A stretch of DNA of 50,992 nucleotides from Bacillota bacterium (GTDB lineage: Bacteria > Bacillota > UBA4882 > UBA8346), in NCBI GenBank assembly GCA_023429995.1, contig JAEZCE010000038.1, positions 1 through 50,992 of the forward strand, written 5' to 3'. Shown piece after piece: positions 34,367 to 42,427 of the stretch. Position numbers and translations under genes: made by a program. The stretch's first letter is position 1. Each line of letters begins with the position of its first letter. The notes below the pieces were generated by a model. The model saw nothing but the letters and a program-made list of their open reading frames with translations, was not told the origin of the DNA and searched no databases.

Positions 34367-34395
34367 TTGACTTTGCATGCAAATATAGGTATAAT
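34367..34395 (+). promoter_or_regulatory. Sigma-A promoter of abrB
   Basis: TTGACT (34367-34372), 17-base spacer, TATAAT (34390-34395), 47 bases before the abrB start; the predicted leader is about 40 nt. Confidence 0.8.
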
Positions 34396-34442
34396 GAGTT
34401 TGTCAGCAATGTCGAATTTTAACGAAAGGAGCTGGAAAACCC

Positions 34443-34691
34443 ATGATGAAATCTACCGGTATTGTACGCAAAGTCGACGAGCTTGGAAGAGTTGTGATTC
34501 CTATTGAATTACGCCGCACTTTACAAATTGATGAAAAAGACGCTTTAGAAATTTATGTTGACGGTGAGAAAATCATTCTTAAGAAGTATGAGCCCGCTTG
34601 TATCTTCTGTGGAAACGCAGACGGCATCCGAAATTTCAAGGAAAAAAACATTTGCAAATCCTGCCTGGAATCAATGAAAGGCGCCTGCTAA
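34443..34691 (+). CDS. abrB: AbrB family transition-state regulator with C-terminal zinc knuckle
   Basis: 82 aa. The swapped-hairpin DNA-binding domain is nearly canonical: MKSTGIVRKVDELGRVVIPI, then ELRRTL and IYVDGEKIILKKYEP. The C-terminal tail CIFCGN ... NICKSCLE holds two CxxC pairs, a feature of many clostridial AbrB proteins. AbrB represses post-exponential and early sporulation genes. Start ATG 34443 after AAAGGAG; the next codon is also ATG. Its place between rsmI and metG is the same as in Bacillus. Confidence 0.93.
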   Translation: MMKSTGIVRKVDELGRVVIPIELRRTLQIDEKDALEIYVDGEKIILKKYEPACIFCGNADGIRNFKEKNICKSCLESMKGAC

Positions 34692-34700
34692 ACATTTACG

Positions 34701-34807
34701 AAGGCTGTCCAACACTCTTTTGGAAAGAAAGATATTCTTGTGCATTCACACCATGAGCCCGTTTCATCGATTATCTTCACCGTTAAAGAGCGATTGAGAA
34801 CAGCCTT
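34701..34807 (+). terminator. Possible long-range terminator of abrB
   Basis: AAGGCTGT (34701-34708) pairs with ACAGCCTT (34800-34807), followed by CTTTTTTTTG. The 91-base loop includes the 3' end of rsmI on the other strand. The U tract is good but the loop is unusually large. Confidence 0.35.
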
Positions 34808-35663
34808 CTTTTTTTTGACGTTGTAAATAAATTTGATAGATTTCTTTAGGGCTTTTACCTGTTTGCCTGGCAATTTCTTTTAATGCCCCCCGAAGCGAAT
34901 CCTGTTCCCTCAAGGTTGTCATAAACAAATCATCAATGTCGATATTTGTCGAAATCCGATCGCTTTTAACGGTTGATTGATTCCCTTCCACCAGCAAGGT
35001 GAATTCACCTTTTAACTCTCTTTTTGATAAGGTCTGAATCAGTTCGGATAAATTACCCCGCAAAAATTCTTCGTGAATTTTGGTCAACTCTCTGGCTACA
35101 ACTGCCCGGCGGTCGCCAAGGGCTTTTTGAATATTCTGCAGTGTCGCCAAAATACGATGGGGAGCCTCATAAAAGACCAGAGTGCCTGAGAAATCGGTCA
35201 TTTCCGCCAGTTTCCCATTTCGCTCGCTGTTTTTACGGGGTAAAAAACCGGCAAACCAAAAAGAAGCGGTATCAAGGCCAGAAGCAGCCAATGCCGTAGT
35301 AACAGCAGTAACACCCGGTATTGGAATTACCGAAATCCCATGTTCAATTGCGGCAGCAACCAAAAGGCTTCCCGGGTCTGAAATACCCGGCATTCCTGCA
35401 TCGGTAACCAAAGCGACCTTCGCCCCGGCTAAAATTTTTTCAATGATTTGATTGGAACGCTGCCGCTCGTTGTGTTGAAAATAACTCAGTAAACTCTTTT
35501 TAATTTGAAAATGGTTCAACAATTTTAAAGTATGGCGGGTATCCTCCGCTGCGATAAAATCGACTTCGTTTAAAACCCGCAAAGCCCGCTGGGTAATATC
35601 TTCCAGATTACCGAGGGGGGTACCCACCAGATACAATTTACCGGTATTCAATTCATCCAGCAT
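34764..35663 (-). CDS. rsmI: 16S rRNA (cytidine(1402)-2'-O)-methyltransferase
   Basis: 299 aa, SAM-dependent tetrapyrrole-methylase fold. Motifs GKLYLVGTPLGNLEDIT, AAEDTRHTLKLLNHF, VTDAGMPGISDPGSLL and YEAPHRI are typical. It methylates C1402 in the 16S decoding centre. Start chosen as ATG 35663; a GTG at 35681 touches the cobO stop and cannot be excluded. Co-transcribed with cobO and cbiG. Confidence 0.95.
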   Translation of the reverse strand: MLDELNTGKLYLVGTPLGNLEDITQRALRVLNEVDFIAAEDTRHTLKLLNHFQIKKSLLSYFQHNERQRSNQIIEKILAGAKVALVTDAGMPGISDPGSLLVAAAIEHGISVIPIPGVTAVTTALAASGLDTASFWFAGFLPRKNSERNGKLAEMTDFSGTLVFYEAPHRILATLQNIQKALGDRRAVVARELTKIHEEFLRGNLSELIQTLSKRELKGEFTLLVEGNQSTVKSDRISTNIDIDDLFMTTLREQDSLRGALKEIARQTGKSPKEIYQIYLQRQKKEGCSQSLFNGEDNR

Positions 35664-35681
35664 CTTTTCTATTCCAACCAC

Positions 35682-36206
35682 CTAAAATTCGATTCCTTTT
35701 CTGGCTCCCATCCCATGTTGATACGGATGTTTGACCATTTTCATTTCCGTGATCAAATCGGCCAACTCCAAAACGGATACCGGCATCTCTCTTCCGGTTA
35801 ATACCAACTCAAGCCGGGCCGGTTTTTTAACCAATGTGGAAAGGACCCTATTGGGGTCCAAAAGTCCAACATTCATGACATGGCTTAATTCGTCGATGAC
35901 AATCAGATCATTTTCATCCGAACCAATCGCTTGATCGATTAGTTTCCAACCGTTAAGCGCCGCTTCAATATCTTTTGGGGTCGGCTTATTGTTATAAATG
36001 AACTCGCCATCGCCTAATGCGAAAAGCGGCAGGGGCGGATCAAAAACCATAAATGCCCAATGTTCGCCGGAGCCTCCGGCAGCCTTTAAAAATTGATAAA
36101 CCTTGACTTTCAATCCTCTGCCCCAAGCCCTTACTGCAAGTCCCATAGCCGCAGTCGTCTTGCCTTTACCATCACCCGTATAAACCTGAATCATTCCCTT
36201 ATCCAC
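35682..36206 (-). CDS. cobO: Cob(I)yrinic acid a,c-diamide adenosyltransferase
   Basis: 174 aa of the BtuR/CobO/CobA type. P-loop GDGKGKTTAAMGLAVRAWGRG, VYQFLKAAGGSGEHW, and DLIVIDELSHVMNVGLL (Walker B). It adenosylates the corrin cobalt with ATP, in salvage or synthesis of adenosylcobalamin. The usual C-terminal HGMGARKGIEF is present. It lies 38 nt after cbiG and just ahead of rsmI. Confidence 0.93.
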   Translation of the reverse strand: MDKGMIQVYTGDGKGKTTAAMGLAVRAWGRGLKVKVYQFLKAAGGSGEHWAFMVFDPPLPLFALGDGEFIYNNKPTPKDIEAALNGWKLIDQAIGSDENDLIVIDELSHVMNVGLLDPNRVLSTLVKKPARLELVLTGREMPVSVLELADLITEMKMVKHPYQHGMGARKGIEF

Positions 36207-36244
36207 TTGTTTCTCCCTCCGTCACTTGGAACTGATGTTTATCT

Positions 36245-37303
36245 TTAGCCGTGGTCAAGATCAATCGCCACCGCAATGGCAATTTGATTTAAATTTTGTT
36301 TAAAGCCGATCAATTTCCCATTCTTGGCGCCGATAAGGGCCGCCATTTCGCTTTTTTCCGGCGGCGTTTTTATGCCGTCAACTGAGCCCCCCCTTTTTTT
36401 CGGAGTTAGTTTCAAGGTTGATGATTGATCCTCCGACAAAGTAATGAACGGAACGCCTAACTCCCTGCAGGCTTCCTCCACTCCGGGATTTGACTCCTCC
36501 CGCCCGAAAGCTTGAACGGCCTTGATACTCCGAAGCGACCAAAAATGTTCCCGAAAATAGCGGCGAATCGCTCCAACAATCCTGGGGCCCAAGACTCCTT
36601 CACCGATATCAATTCCCACTATCAGACATCTGGGCCGCAAACCGATGATTGAAAGGGACGGACTAGAAAATTCCAGCTCCCGATGGCCGACAATGACCAG
36701 CATATTATCCTCCGGCGCTAATCCCAGTGATGCTTCTTTCACTGACCTCACATTCTCGGGCCATGCCAAATCCATTCCCCAATGGTCCCAGATCACCACG
36801 GGCTGGTCATTGACAATGGCCCCGGTAAATTTGGGTAATAAATCCCCGTGCTCAATCGTTAGCTTGTATTCCTGAGCCAATCGTTCCAAGCTTGGTAATT
36901 CGTTAACTTCCGACGCAGTAGTAATTACGGGCGCCGCTTTTAAGTATTTTGCTATTTCCCCGGCTATTTTATTTGCATTTCCCAAATGCCCGGGCAACAG
37001 ACTGATCACAAAATGTCCTTCTTCGTCAATTACCAACACGGCCGGTTCCGACTGTTTATTGCCAATTACCGATGCGATACTGCGCACCGCAATCCCTGCA
37101 GCCATGATCAACACTAAAGTTGAACACTCATTGAAAACGCTTTGAATCTGTTCTGCCACATGACCGGTAAAACCGTTTTGTTTTTCGGTCTCGTTTAAAT
37201 AACGGCGGGGTATCTTTAAAGAAGCCTTTAAGTGGGCTGACAATTTTCTGGCAAGTTGGGAGCCCTTCTTGGTAAAGGCGATAACAATCTGGTCATTACT
37301 CAT
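36245..37303 (-). CDS. cbiG: Cobalt-precorrin 5A hydrolase
   Basis: 352 aa. N-terminal CbiG domain (IVIAFTKKGSQLARKL, LVLIMAAGIAVRSIA, SLLPGHLGNANKIAGEIA), mid domain, and a C-terminal CbiG_C domain (CLIVGIDIGEG, IKAVQAFGREESNPGVEEAC, GKLIGFKQN). It opens the ring-A lactone of cobalt-precorrin-5A and releases acetaldehyde in the anaerobic B12 route. Here it occurs with cobO but none of the other cbi genes. Start ATG after GGATAGG. No B12 riboswitch was recognised upstream. Confidence 0.93.
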   Translation of the reverse strand: MSNDQIVIAFTKKGSQLARKLSAHLKASLKIPRRYLNETEKQNGFTGHVAEQIQSVFNECSTLVLIMAAGIAVRSIASVIGNKQSEPAVLVIDEEGHFVISLLPGHLGNANKIAGEIAKYLKAAPVITTASEVNELPSLERLAQEYKLTIEHGDLLPKFTGAIVNDQPVVIWDHWGMDLAWPENVRSVKEASLGLAPEDNMLVIVGHRELEFSSPSLSIIGLRPRCLIVGIDIGEGVLGPRIVGAIRRYFREHFWSLRSIKAVQAFGREESNPGVEEACRELGVPFITLSEDQSSTLKLTPKKRGGSVDGIKTPPEKSEMAALIGAKNGKLIGFKQNLNQIAIAVAIDLDHG

Positions 37304-37686
37304 AGCCTATCCATCCACGATTTATTAGTCACTACTTCGCTTTTTTTCGAAAATTTCCTTTGGTATACCGGCATTTTTAAAAAGAATTCAAAGGTTCAAA
37401 GGCAGGATTGATCATTATATTTCAGGTTTAAAAATGTTCATTCTTACGTCAAGCATGATTGGTTTAAAGTTTCAACGGATTAGCAATAATGGGTTTCCCT
37501 TTCCGTCTCATTTTATACCCAGGTTCCAATGGTTCAATCAGGTTTAAAAGGGTTCGTTTTTGTGCTATAATAGAAACACCATCTGCAATGAAATGCTTGT
37601 TTCTCAACCCGATTCGTCCTCTTATCGGCATTGCGGATAGTCTTTTGCGAATCGTGGTTTAATACTAAAAAACAGATAGGAGTGTA
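37304..37686. other. Divergent region between cbiG and kduI
   Basis: 383 bases, AT-rich. A TATAAT at 37564-37569 is the likely -10 of kduI, with a poor -35. The 12-mer TCAGGTTTAAAA occurs twice as a direct repeat (37422-37433 and 37538-37549), and GGTTC/GGTTT motifs recur between, so regulator sites are possible. No gene seen. Confidence 0.45.
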
Positions 37687-38520
37687 ATGTCAATGGAAGT
37701 TAGAAATGCGGCCAATCCCAGAGAAGTATGCAACTATGATACCGCCAGGTTGAGAGAAGAGTTCTTGATTCAAGATTTATTCAAGCCCGGAGTCATAAAG
37801 ATGGTTTATAGCCATATTGACCGAATTATCACCGGCGGAGCTTGTCCGGTGTCCTCTCTCCGATTGGAGGGTGAAAAAGAGTTAAGAACAGCTTTCTTTC
37901 TTGAACGCCGGGAAATGGGCATTATTAATGTGGGCCCTCAAGGCACTGTTAGCGTGGACGGGACCCCATACGAACTCAATACCCGTGACGGCCTTTATAT
38001 TGGAATGGGTGCTAAAGAAGTAATTTTCACCAGCATGGATTCAAAAAATCCTTCTCACTTTTATTTTTTAAGCACTCCGGCCCATCATCCCTATCCGACT
38101 CAAAAAATTGAACTCAGTCAAACCGAAGCCACCCACCTTGGTTCGATTTCCGATTCCAATGAACGAACCATTCACAAATACATCCATCCCAATGGAGTCA
38201 AAAGCTGTCAATTGGTCATGGGCATGACCATATTGGAACCCAATAACGTTTGGAACTCCATGCCCTGTCACACTCATGAGCGGCGTATGGAAGTATACTT
38301 TTACTTTAATTTACCGCCGGATGCAATGATTCTCCATTTGATGGGACAGCCCAACGAGACCAGACATATCATTATGCATAACGAAGAAGCGGTCATTTCG
38401 CCAAGCTGGTCCGTTCATGCCGGGGCAGGGACTAAAAACTACACTTTCATCTGGGGTATGGCCGGTGAAAATCAGACCTTTAGTGATCAAGATCCGGTTG
38501 CGGTGGGAGATTTACGATAA
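37687..38520 (+). CDS. kduI: 5-dehydro-4-deoxy-D-glucuronate isomerase
   Basis: 277 aa, full length. Family blocks are clear: DTARLREEFLIQDLFKPG, YSHIDRIITGGACPV, FFLERREMGIINVG and the metal site MPCHTHERRMEVYFYFNL (His-x-His-x-Glu) with SPSWSVHAG and FIWGMAGENQTF. It converts 5-keto-4-deoxyuronate, the product of pectin lyase/oligogalacturonide digestion, to 3-deoxy-D-glycero-2,5-hexodiulosonate. Start ATG 37687 is 4 nt after AGGAG; ATG 37693 gives the usual MEVRNA start. It converges on the GH105/transporter operon, which makes the same unsaturated uronate. Confidence 0.95.
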   Translation: MSMEVRNAANPREVCNYDTARLREEFLIQDLFKPGVIKMVYSHIDRIITGGACPVSSLRLEGEKELRTAFFLERREMGIINVGPQGTVSVDGTPYELNTRDGLYIGMGAKEVIFTSMDSKNPSHFYFLSTPAHHPYPTQKIELSQTEATHLGSISDSNERTIHKYIHPNGVKSCQLVMGMTILEPNNVWNSMPCHTHERRMEVYFYFNLPPDAMILHLMGQPNETRHIIMHNEEAVISPSWSVHAGAGTKNYTFIWGMAGENQTFSDQDPVAVGDLR

Positions 38521-38628
38521 CGGGGAGCCCAAGACGCTGGGGTTCAGCTGCTTTCGGGGTGCTCATTTAATAAACGGGTTTACTTTTACAGTGAACGACG
38601 CCCTTTTCTCTTAGAATCGAAGAAGGGT

Positions 38629-38744
38629 CTGTTGCAAAATAAGATTTATCGATAGAAAAATACAATATATCTAAAGCTTTGCCAATTATTTATGCTATAT
38701 ATATTGTATTTCTCATTGATTTTCATCAATCACTTTTGCAACAG
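38629..38744. mobile_element. MITE-like palindromic element with IS6-like ends
   Basis: CTGTTGCAAAA (38629-38639) and TTTTGCAACAG (38734-38744) are perfect inverted ends 116 bp apart. A second inverted pair AAATACAATATAT / ATATATTGTATTT (38658-38670, 38699-38711) lies inside. The left end GGGTCTGTTGCAAA resembles terminal repeats of the IS6/IS26 group (GGxxCTGTTGCAAA). No ORF. It sits between convergent kduI and the 38.8 kb gene. Confidence 0.6.
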
Positions 38745-38789
38745 CCAGCTTCTTCAGCAACCATAATAGTTTACTTCCTTTAGGGAGAT

Positions 38790-39080
38790 TCACTCCCAGC
38801 TGCCAAACCATAAAAATTGGTTTTGGGGTTCAATCCGGGTAATCAAAAACTTACGGTCATCATAATCACTGACCACAATATAACCGACCTCATAAGGAAA
38901 CTCACCGGTGTTAAATTTACCTTTCACTCGGATTTTAAGCCCATCGGCATCTTTTTCAATAAATTCAAAACGCTCTTTCATAAAACTCAAAGACTTATAT
39001 AATTCAAACTCCAAACGCTGATCTTCAAAAGGCTCAACAATGACTTCCACCGGTATGATTTCATTCCCCGTCGGAATCAC
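38790..39080 (-). CDS. Hypothetical protein, about 96 aa
   Basis: Small acidic beta-rich protein with no signal peptide: VEVIVEPFEDQRLEFELYKS, FEFIEKDADGLKIRVKGKF, YEVGYIVVSDYDD. I do not recognise it; a WYL- or carbohydrate-binding-like fold cannot be claimed. The only start in frame near a purine-rich site is GTG 39080 (AGGGAGA directly before). It lies downstream of the GH105 gene on the same strand but after a 168-nt gap from the 45-aa ORF. Gene status fairly likely. Confidence 0.5.
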   Translation of the reverse strand: MIPTGNEIIPVEVIVEPFEDQRLEFELYKSLSFMKERFEFIEKDADGLKIRVKGKFNTGEFPYEVGYIVVSDYDDRKFLITRIEPQNQFLWFGSWE

Positions 39081-39247
39081 TCTCCCTATCGCTACTTAGA
39101 AAATACTTTTATCCTAAATCCTTGGATAGAACAGCCACCCCAGCAATATTTTCTAACCCCATCAGAGCGGAGGTGGATGATTGATTCCATTATAACAGCT
39201 TTTGGGATTTCCGACCAGCAATTCATAGGCTTAAATCCATTTTCCAA

Positions 39248-39385
39248 TCAATCATTACCCTTTAAATCCCAGCCCGGTAAATATTCTTTGGTATTCTCCA
39301 ACATCTGACTGAACAGTTCCCGCGCTTGGGATAAATTAACCGGTATCCCTATCACCTCAAAATTCCTATCGATGAATCCGCTCAT
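39248..39385 (-). CDS. Possible small protein, 45 aa
   Basis: ATG 39385 to TGA 39248: begins MSGFIDRNFEVIGIPVN and ends KEYLPGWDLKGND, with amphipathic helix SQARELFSQMLENTK. It follows GH105 by 26 nt and has a weak G-rich ribosome binding site (GGTGGGAAC). Codon use looks like neighbours. No family known. Confidence 0.4.
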   Translation of the reverse strand: MSGFIDRNFEVIGIPVNLSQARELFSQMLENTKEYLPGWDLKGND

Positions 39386-39411
39386 CCCGCAGGTTCCCAC
39401 CCCAGGTTAAT

Positions 39412-40467
39412 TTAGGGTTCAATCTTATATTTCAGTAAAGCAGCCAAAAAAGCCAGTGTGAGCCCCTGCCCCCAACCTTGAACCCTTTTTTGGGGAACCT
39501 GCTTGTAACCTTCCACATCCAGCATGACTGCCGTACCGGCAGATACATTTTTTACGGAGCCGTCCGCCCCGATGTTATTGCAAATACCCTTCCAGGCTTT
39601 TTGAACATATTTACGATGCAAAGGATGACCGTAGATCGCCAAACTGGCGGCTATTCCGGCAGAAGCCGAGGTTTCCAGTGCCGAACTTTCATCCGTCAAC
39701 ACCGTATGCCATAAACCTTCCTCTGACTGCAAACGGACCAACGCGCTCAATTGATCCCGCAACGAACCATCAATTCTCATAAACATCGGATAAAGGTAAT
39801 TAATGAGTTTCAGCGCTTCAGCCATTGTTAAAGCAGCCCAGGCATTTCCACGGGCCCAAAAAATACCCGACATGTGATTCTGCTTGATATTATCCCAGCC
39901 ATGGTAATATAAATTGCTGGTTTCATCCTGCAATAGCTCTTCATGCCAGTAATATTGATTGAGACCGTCATCAATATAGTCCTTATTTTGAAGCTTAACT
40001 CCCATACGGAGCAAAAAATACGCGGCCATAAATAAAGTATCCGCCCAGGCTTGTTCCGGAAAATCATTGTCAGCCGATACCGTGTGTTGCAAAACACCCG
40101 AACCGAAACGGCGGGCATCCTTTCTTAAAAACTCGGCCTTCTGAATTGCGAGGTCCAAACATTTTTGATTTTCCGTAGCTTCGAAAAGCGTAAGCAAGGT
40201 ATGACCCATGGAAACCGCATTGACTGTAAAGGGTGGCAAACCGATTCTCAGGTATTCTTCAACCCACTGGACAAGAAAATCGAGATAATCCTGATCCCGG
40301 GTTACTTCCCAGGCCTGGCAGACACCGTAAAATCCGACCCCACCGGGCCAGTCCCACGTAAAATCGATCTGCATCGTCCTGCGAACCACCTGGTCCATAA
40401 GGGATTTAATTTGTTCTTCATCGAATGCAATCAGTTCTTTTTCCAATGCCGCTCTCACCTTTCCCAT
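39412..40467 (-). CDS. GH105 unsaturated rhamnogalacturonyl/uronyl hydrolase
   Basis: 351 aa, (alpha/alpha)6-barrel of the YteR/YesR type. Typical motifs: TWDWPGGVGFYG, the HTVSADNDFPEQAWADTLFMA region with the catalytic Asp, YYHGWD, FWARGNAWAALTMAEAL, TSASAGIAA and VQGWGQGLTLAF. It releases the 4,5-unsaturated uronic acid from oligosaccharides made by pectate or rhamnogalacturonan lyases. No signal peptide, so it works in the cytoplasm on imported sugars. It follows the permeases by 6 nt and feeds KduI. Start ATG 40467 is close to the permease stop. Confidence 0.93.
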   Translation of the reverse strand: MGKVRAALEKELIAFDEEQIKSLMDQVVRRTMQIDFTWDWPGGVGFYGVCQAWEVTRDQDYLDFLVQWVEEYLRIGLPPFTVNAVSMGHTLLTLFEATENQKCLDLAIQKAEFLRKDARRFGSGVLQHTVSADNDFPEQAWADTLFMAAYFLLRMGVKLQNKDYIDDGLNQYYWHEELLQDETSNLYYHGWDNIKQNHMSGIFWARGNAWAALTMAEALKLINYLYPMFMRIDGSLRDQLSALVRLQSEEGLWHTVLTDESSALETSASAGIAASLAIYGHPLHRKYVQKAWKGICNNIGADGSVKNVSAGTAVMLDVEGYKQVPQKRVQGWGQGLTLAFLAALLKYKIEP

Positions 40468-40473
40468 ATCGCT

Positions 40474-41313
40474 TCAGCCTTTCAACCCGGAAGTGCTGAT
40501 TCCTTCCACCAAATATCTCTGAAAGACCAAGAACACCACCAAAATCGGCAGTAAAGACAGCGTTCCCATAGCAAACATAGCTCCCCAATCAGTGGCGGTT
40601 GCCGGATCGGCAAACATCCGCAGGGCTAAAGACACGGTATACATTTTGGGCTTATTCAGATAAAGCAACGGTCCAAGAAAATCATCCCATTTCCAATAGA
40701 ACTGGAAAATCGTCGCGGTAATCAGGGCCGGCGAAATCAACGGCAAAATAATTTTATAAAAAATCCGGAAGCGCCCGCAGCCGTCAATCTTGGCCGATTC
40801 ATCCAGTTCAATCGGCAATCCCCGGATAAATTGAATCATCAAAAAAATAAAAAACGGTACGCCCAGAAACATCGGTACGATCAATGGCAAATATGTATTG
40901 GTCCAACCCAATTTATAGAATAGAATAAATTGCGGAATCATTACCACTTGGGTCGGCAGCATCATCGTCACCAGCATGCAGGCAAACCAAAATTTCTTTC
41001 CCATAAATTTAATACGGGCAAAACCATAAGCAACCAGCGCCGAAGAAATTACCGTCCCCACGGTCGACAAAATTACGTAGTAAAATGAATTTTGGAAAAA
41101 GACCCCGAAAGGCGCTCCCCCCACCCCCTGCCACCCCCGAAGATAATTGTCAAACTGTAAATGTTTGGGTAGCAATGACGCGGTACCGAAAATCTCCTGA
41201 TTTCCCTTGAGCGAACTGCAAATCATCCACAAAACGGGATAAACCATCACACAGGCGAGGGCAATGACTCCGAAATGATACAAGATTCCCTTTATAAACT
41301 TTTTTTTGCTCAT
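40474..41313 (-). CDS. Carbohydrate ABC transporter permease, MalG/YesQ type (module 2)
   Basis: 279 aa with six helices. EAA loop ELDESAKIDGCGRFRIFYKIILPLI. The last residues VEGISTSGLKG are the conserved end of this family. Starts overlap the partner permease stop in TGATGATG; ATG 41313 is 7 nt after GGAGG, ATG 41316 is 4 nt after it. Imports oligouronides with the MalF-type partner and binding protein (inferred from GH105 and kduI). Confidence 0.93.
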   Translation of the reverse strand: MSKKKFIKGILYHFGVIALACVMVYPVLWMICSSLKGNQEIFGTASLLPKHLQFDNYLRGWQGVGGAPFGVFFQNSFYYVILSTVGTVISSALVAYGFARIKFMGKKFWFACMLVTMMLPTQVVMIPQFILFYKLGWTNTYLPLIVPMFLGVPFFIFLMIQFIRGLPIELDESAKIDGCGRFRIFYKIILPLISPALITATIFQFYWKWDDFLGPLLYLNKPKMYTVSLALRMFADPATATDWGAMFAMGTLSLLPILVVFLVFQRYLVEGISTSGLKG

Positions 41314-41315
41314 CA

Positions 41316-42272
41316 TCAACCCTCCTTCGTTTCATAGTAAACCCATGACGATGAGGATTTGAAAAGAAGCCCGGTAAAAATGGCGATAATGAGCAACAAT
41401 ACCCAGGCCATCGCTGAACCATAGCCCATCTGATAATATTCAAAAGCCTTTTTATAGAGCTGCAGCGCATATACCAGGGTACTGTTCATCGGATCGCCGG
41501 CAGGGCCTGTAACCACATAGGCCTGGGTGAATACGGTAAACCCGTTGATCAGTTGCATCACCATGTTAAAAAATATTACCGGCGTCAAATGGGGAATGGT
41601 GATTTTATAAAATTTTTGCCAGGGTCCGGCCCCATCGATATCAGCCGCTTCATAATAACTTACCGGGATTTGTTTCAATCCGGCCAGGAAAATTAACATT
41701 GAGGAGCCGAACTGCCATACTGCCAAAATGATCAGGGTCCAAATCGCAGTTTTCGGATTACCGATCCAGGATGTATCGGATTTAATCCCAATGGCTGACA
41801 AAATTGAATTCACCGCGCCGTCGTTCATAAAAAGTCTTCGCCACATGACCGATACCGCGACACTGCCGCCGATAATCGAAGGCAAATAGTAAACCGTTTG
41901 GTAAACCCGTAGCAATCTGGCTTTTCTATTAAAGAGCATCGCCACCCAAAGAGCAAACACCAGACGCAACGGAACGGATACAAAGGCATAATGGAAGGTG
42001 ACCGCCAGAGACTTCCAGAACAATTCATCATCGATCATGGCCCAGAAATTGGCGACACCGTTGAAAACCGGTTTTGAAAGCAAATCATAATGGGTAAAAG
42101 AAAAATATAAAGAAGATAAGATCGGCGCCAAAGTGAAAGCCAAAAAGCCGACTAGAAAAGGAGCGATAAAAAGATACCCCACCATATTTTCTGAAAACTT
42201 GGTTTTGATCTTATGGATTTCCTGATTTCCCGATGTCAACACGTGAAAAGCGCTTTCGTGAGATTGGCTCAT
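41316..42272 (-). CDS. Sugar ABC transporter permease, MalF/YesP type (module 2)
   Basis: 318 aa. Six membrane helices, the N-terminal one in MVGYLFIAPFLVGFLAFTLAPILSS; EAA loop YYEAADIDGAGPWQKFYKITIPHL. Start ATG 42272 after GGAGGTAGCTATTG. Partner of the next gene downstream and of the binding protein upstream (155 nt gap). As in module 1 no ATPase gene accompanies it. Confidence 0.93.
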   Translation of the reverse strand: MSQSHESAFHVLTSGNQEIHKIKTKFSENMVGYLFIAPFLVGFLAFTLAPILSSLYFSFTHYDLLSKPVFNGVANFWAMIDDELFWKSLAVTFHYAFVSVPLRLVFALWVAMLFNRKARLLRVYQTVYYLPSIIGGSVAVSVMWRRLFMNDGAVNSILSAIGIKSDTSWIGNPKTAIWTLIILAVWQFGSSMLIFLAGLKQIPVSYYEAADIDGAGPWQKFYKITIPHLTPVIFFNMVMQLINGFTVFTQAYVVTGPAGDPMNSTLVYALQLYKKAFEYYQMGYGSAMAWVLLLIIAIFTGLLFKSSSSWVYYETKEG

Positions 42273-42427
42273 CAATAGCTACCTCCGGCTAATTAGGAAC
42301 CGGAATCCGGTTCCCGGATTCTTCCCCAATTTTCCATGCGTCTTTAATGAAAGCCGGCCTTATTGACTGCAAAAGCAGACCCGAGGCCGGCTCTATGGAT
42401 TAAAAAGAAGGGGGTTTAAATAAACTT

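Noticed and set aside
37304..37686. Cobalamin riboswitch upstream of cbiG
   Set aside because: The B12-box (GCCACTG-type core) is not seen on the minus strand.
42241..42262. Catabolite-responsive-element-like TGAAAAGCGCTTTCG near the module 2 permease start
   Set aside because: It lies inside the coding part of the permease N-terminus and the fit to a cre site is only partial, so I do not list it as a site.
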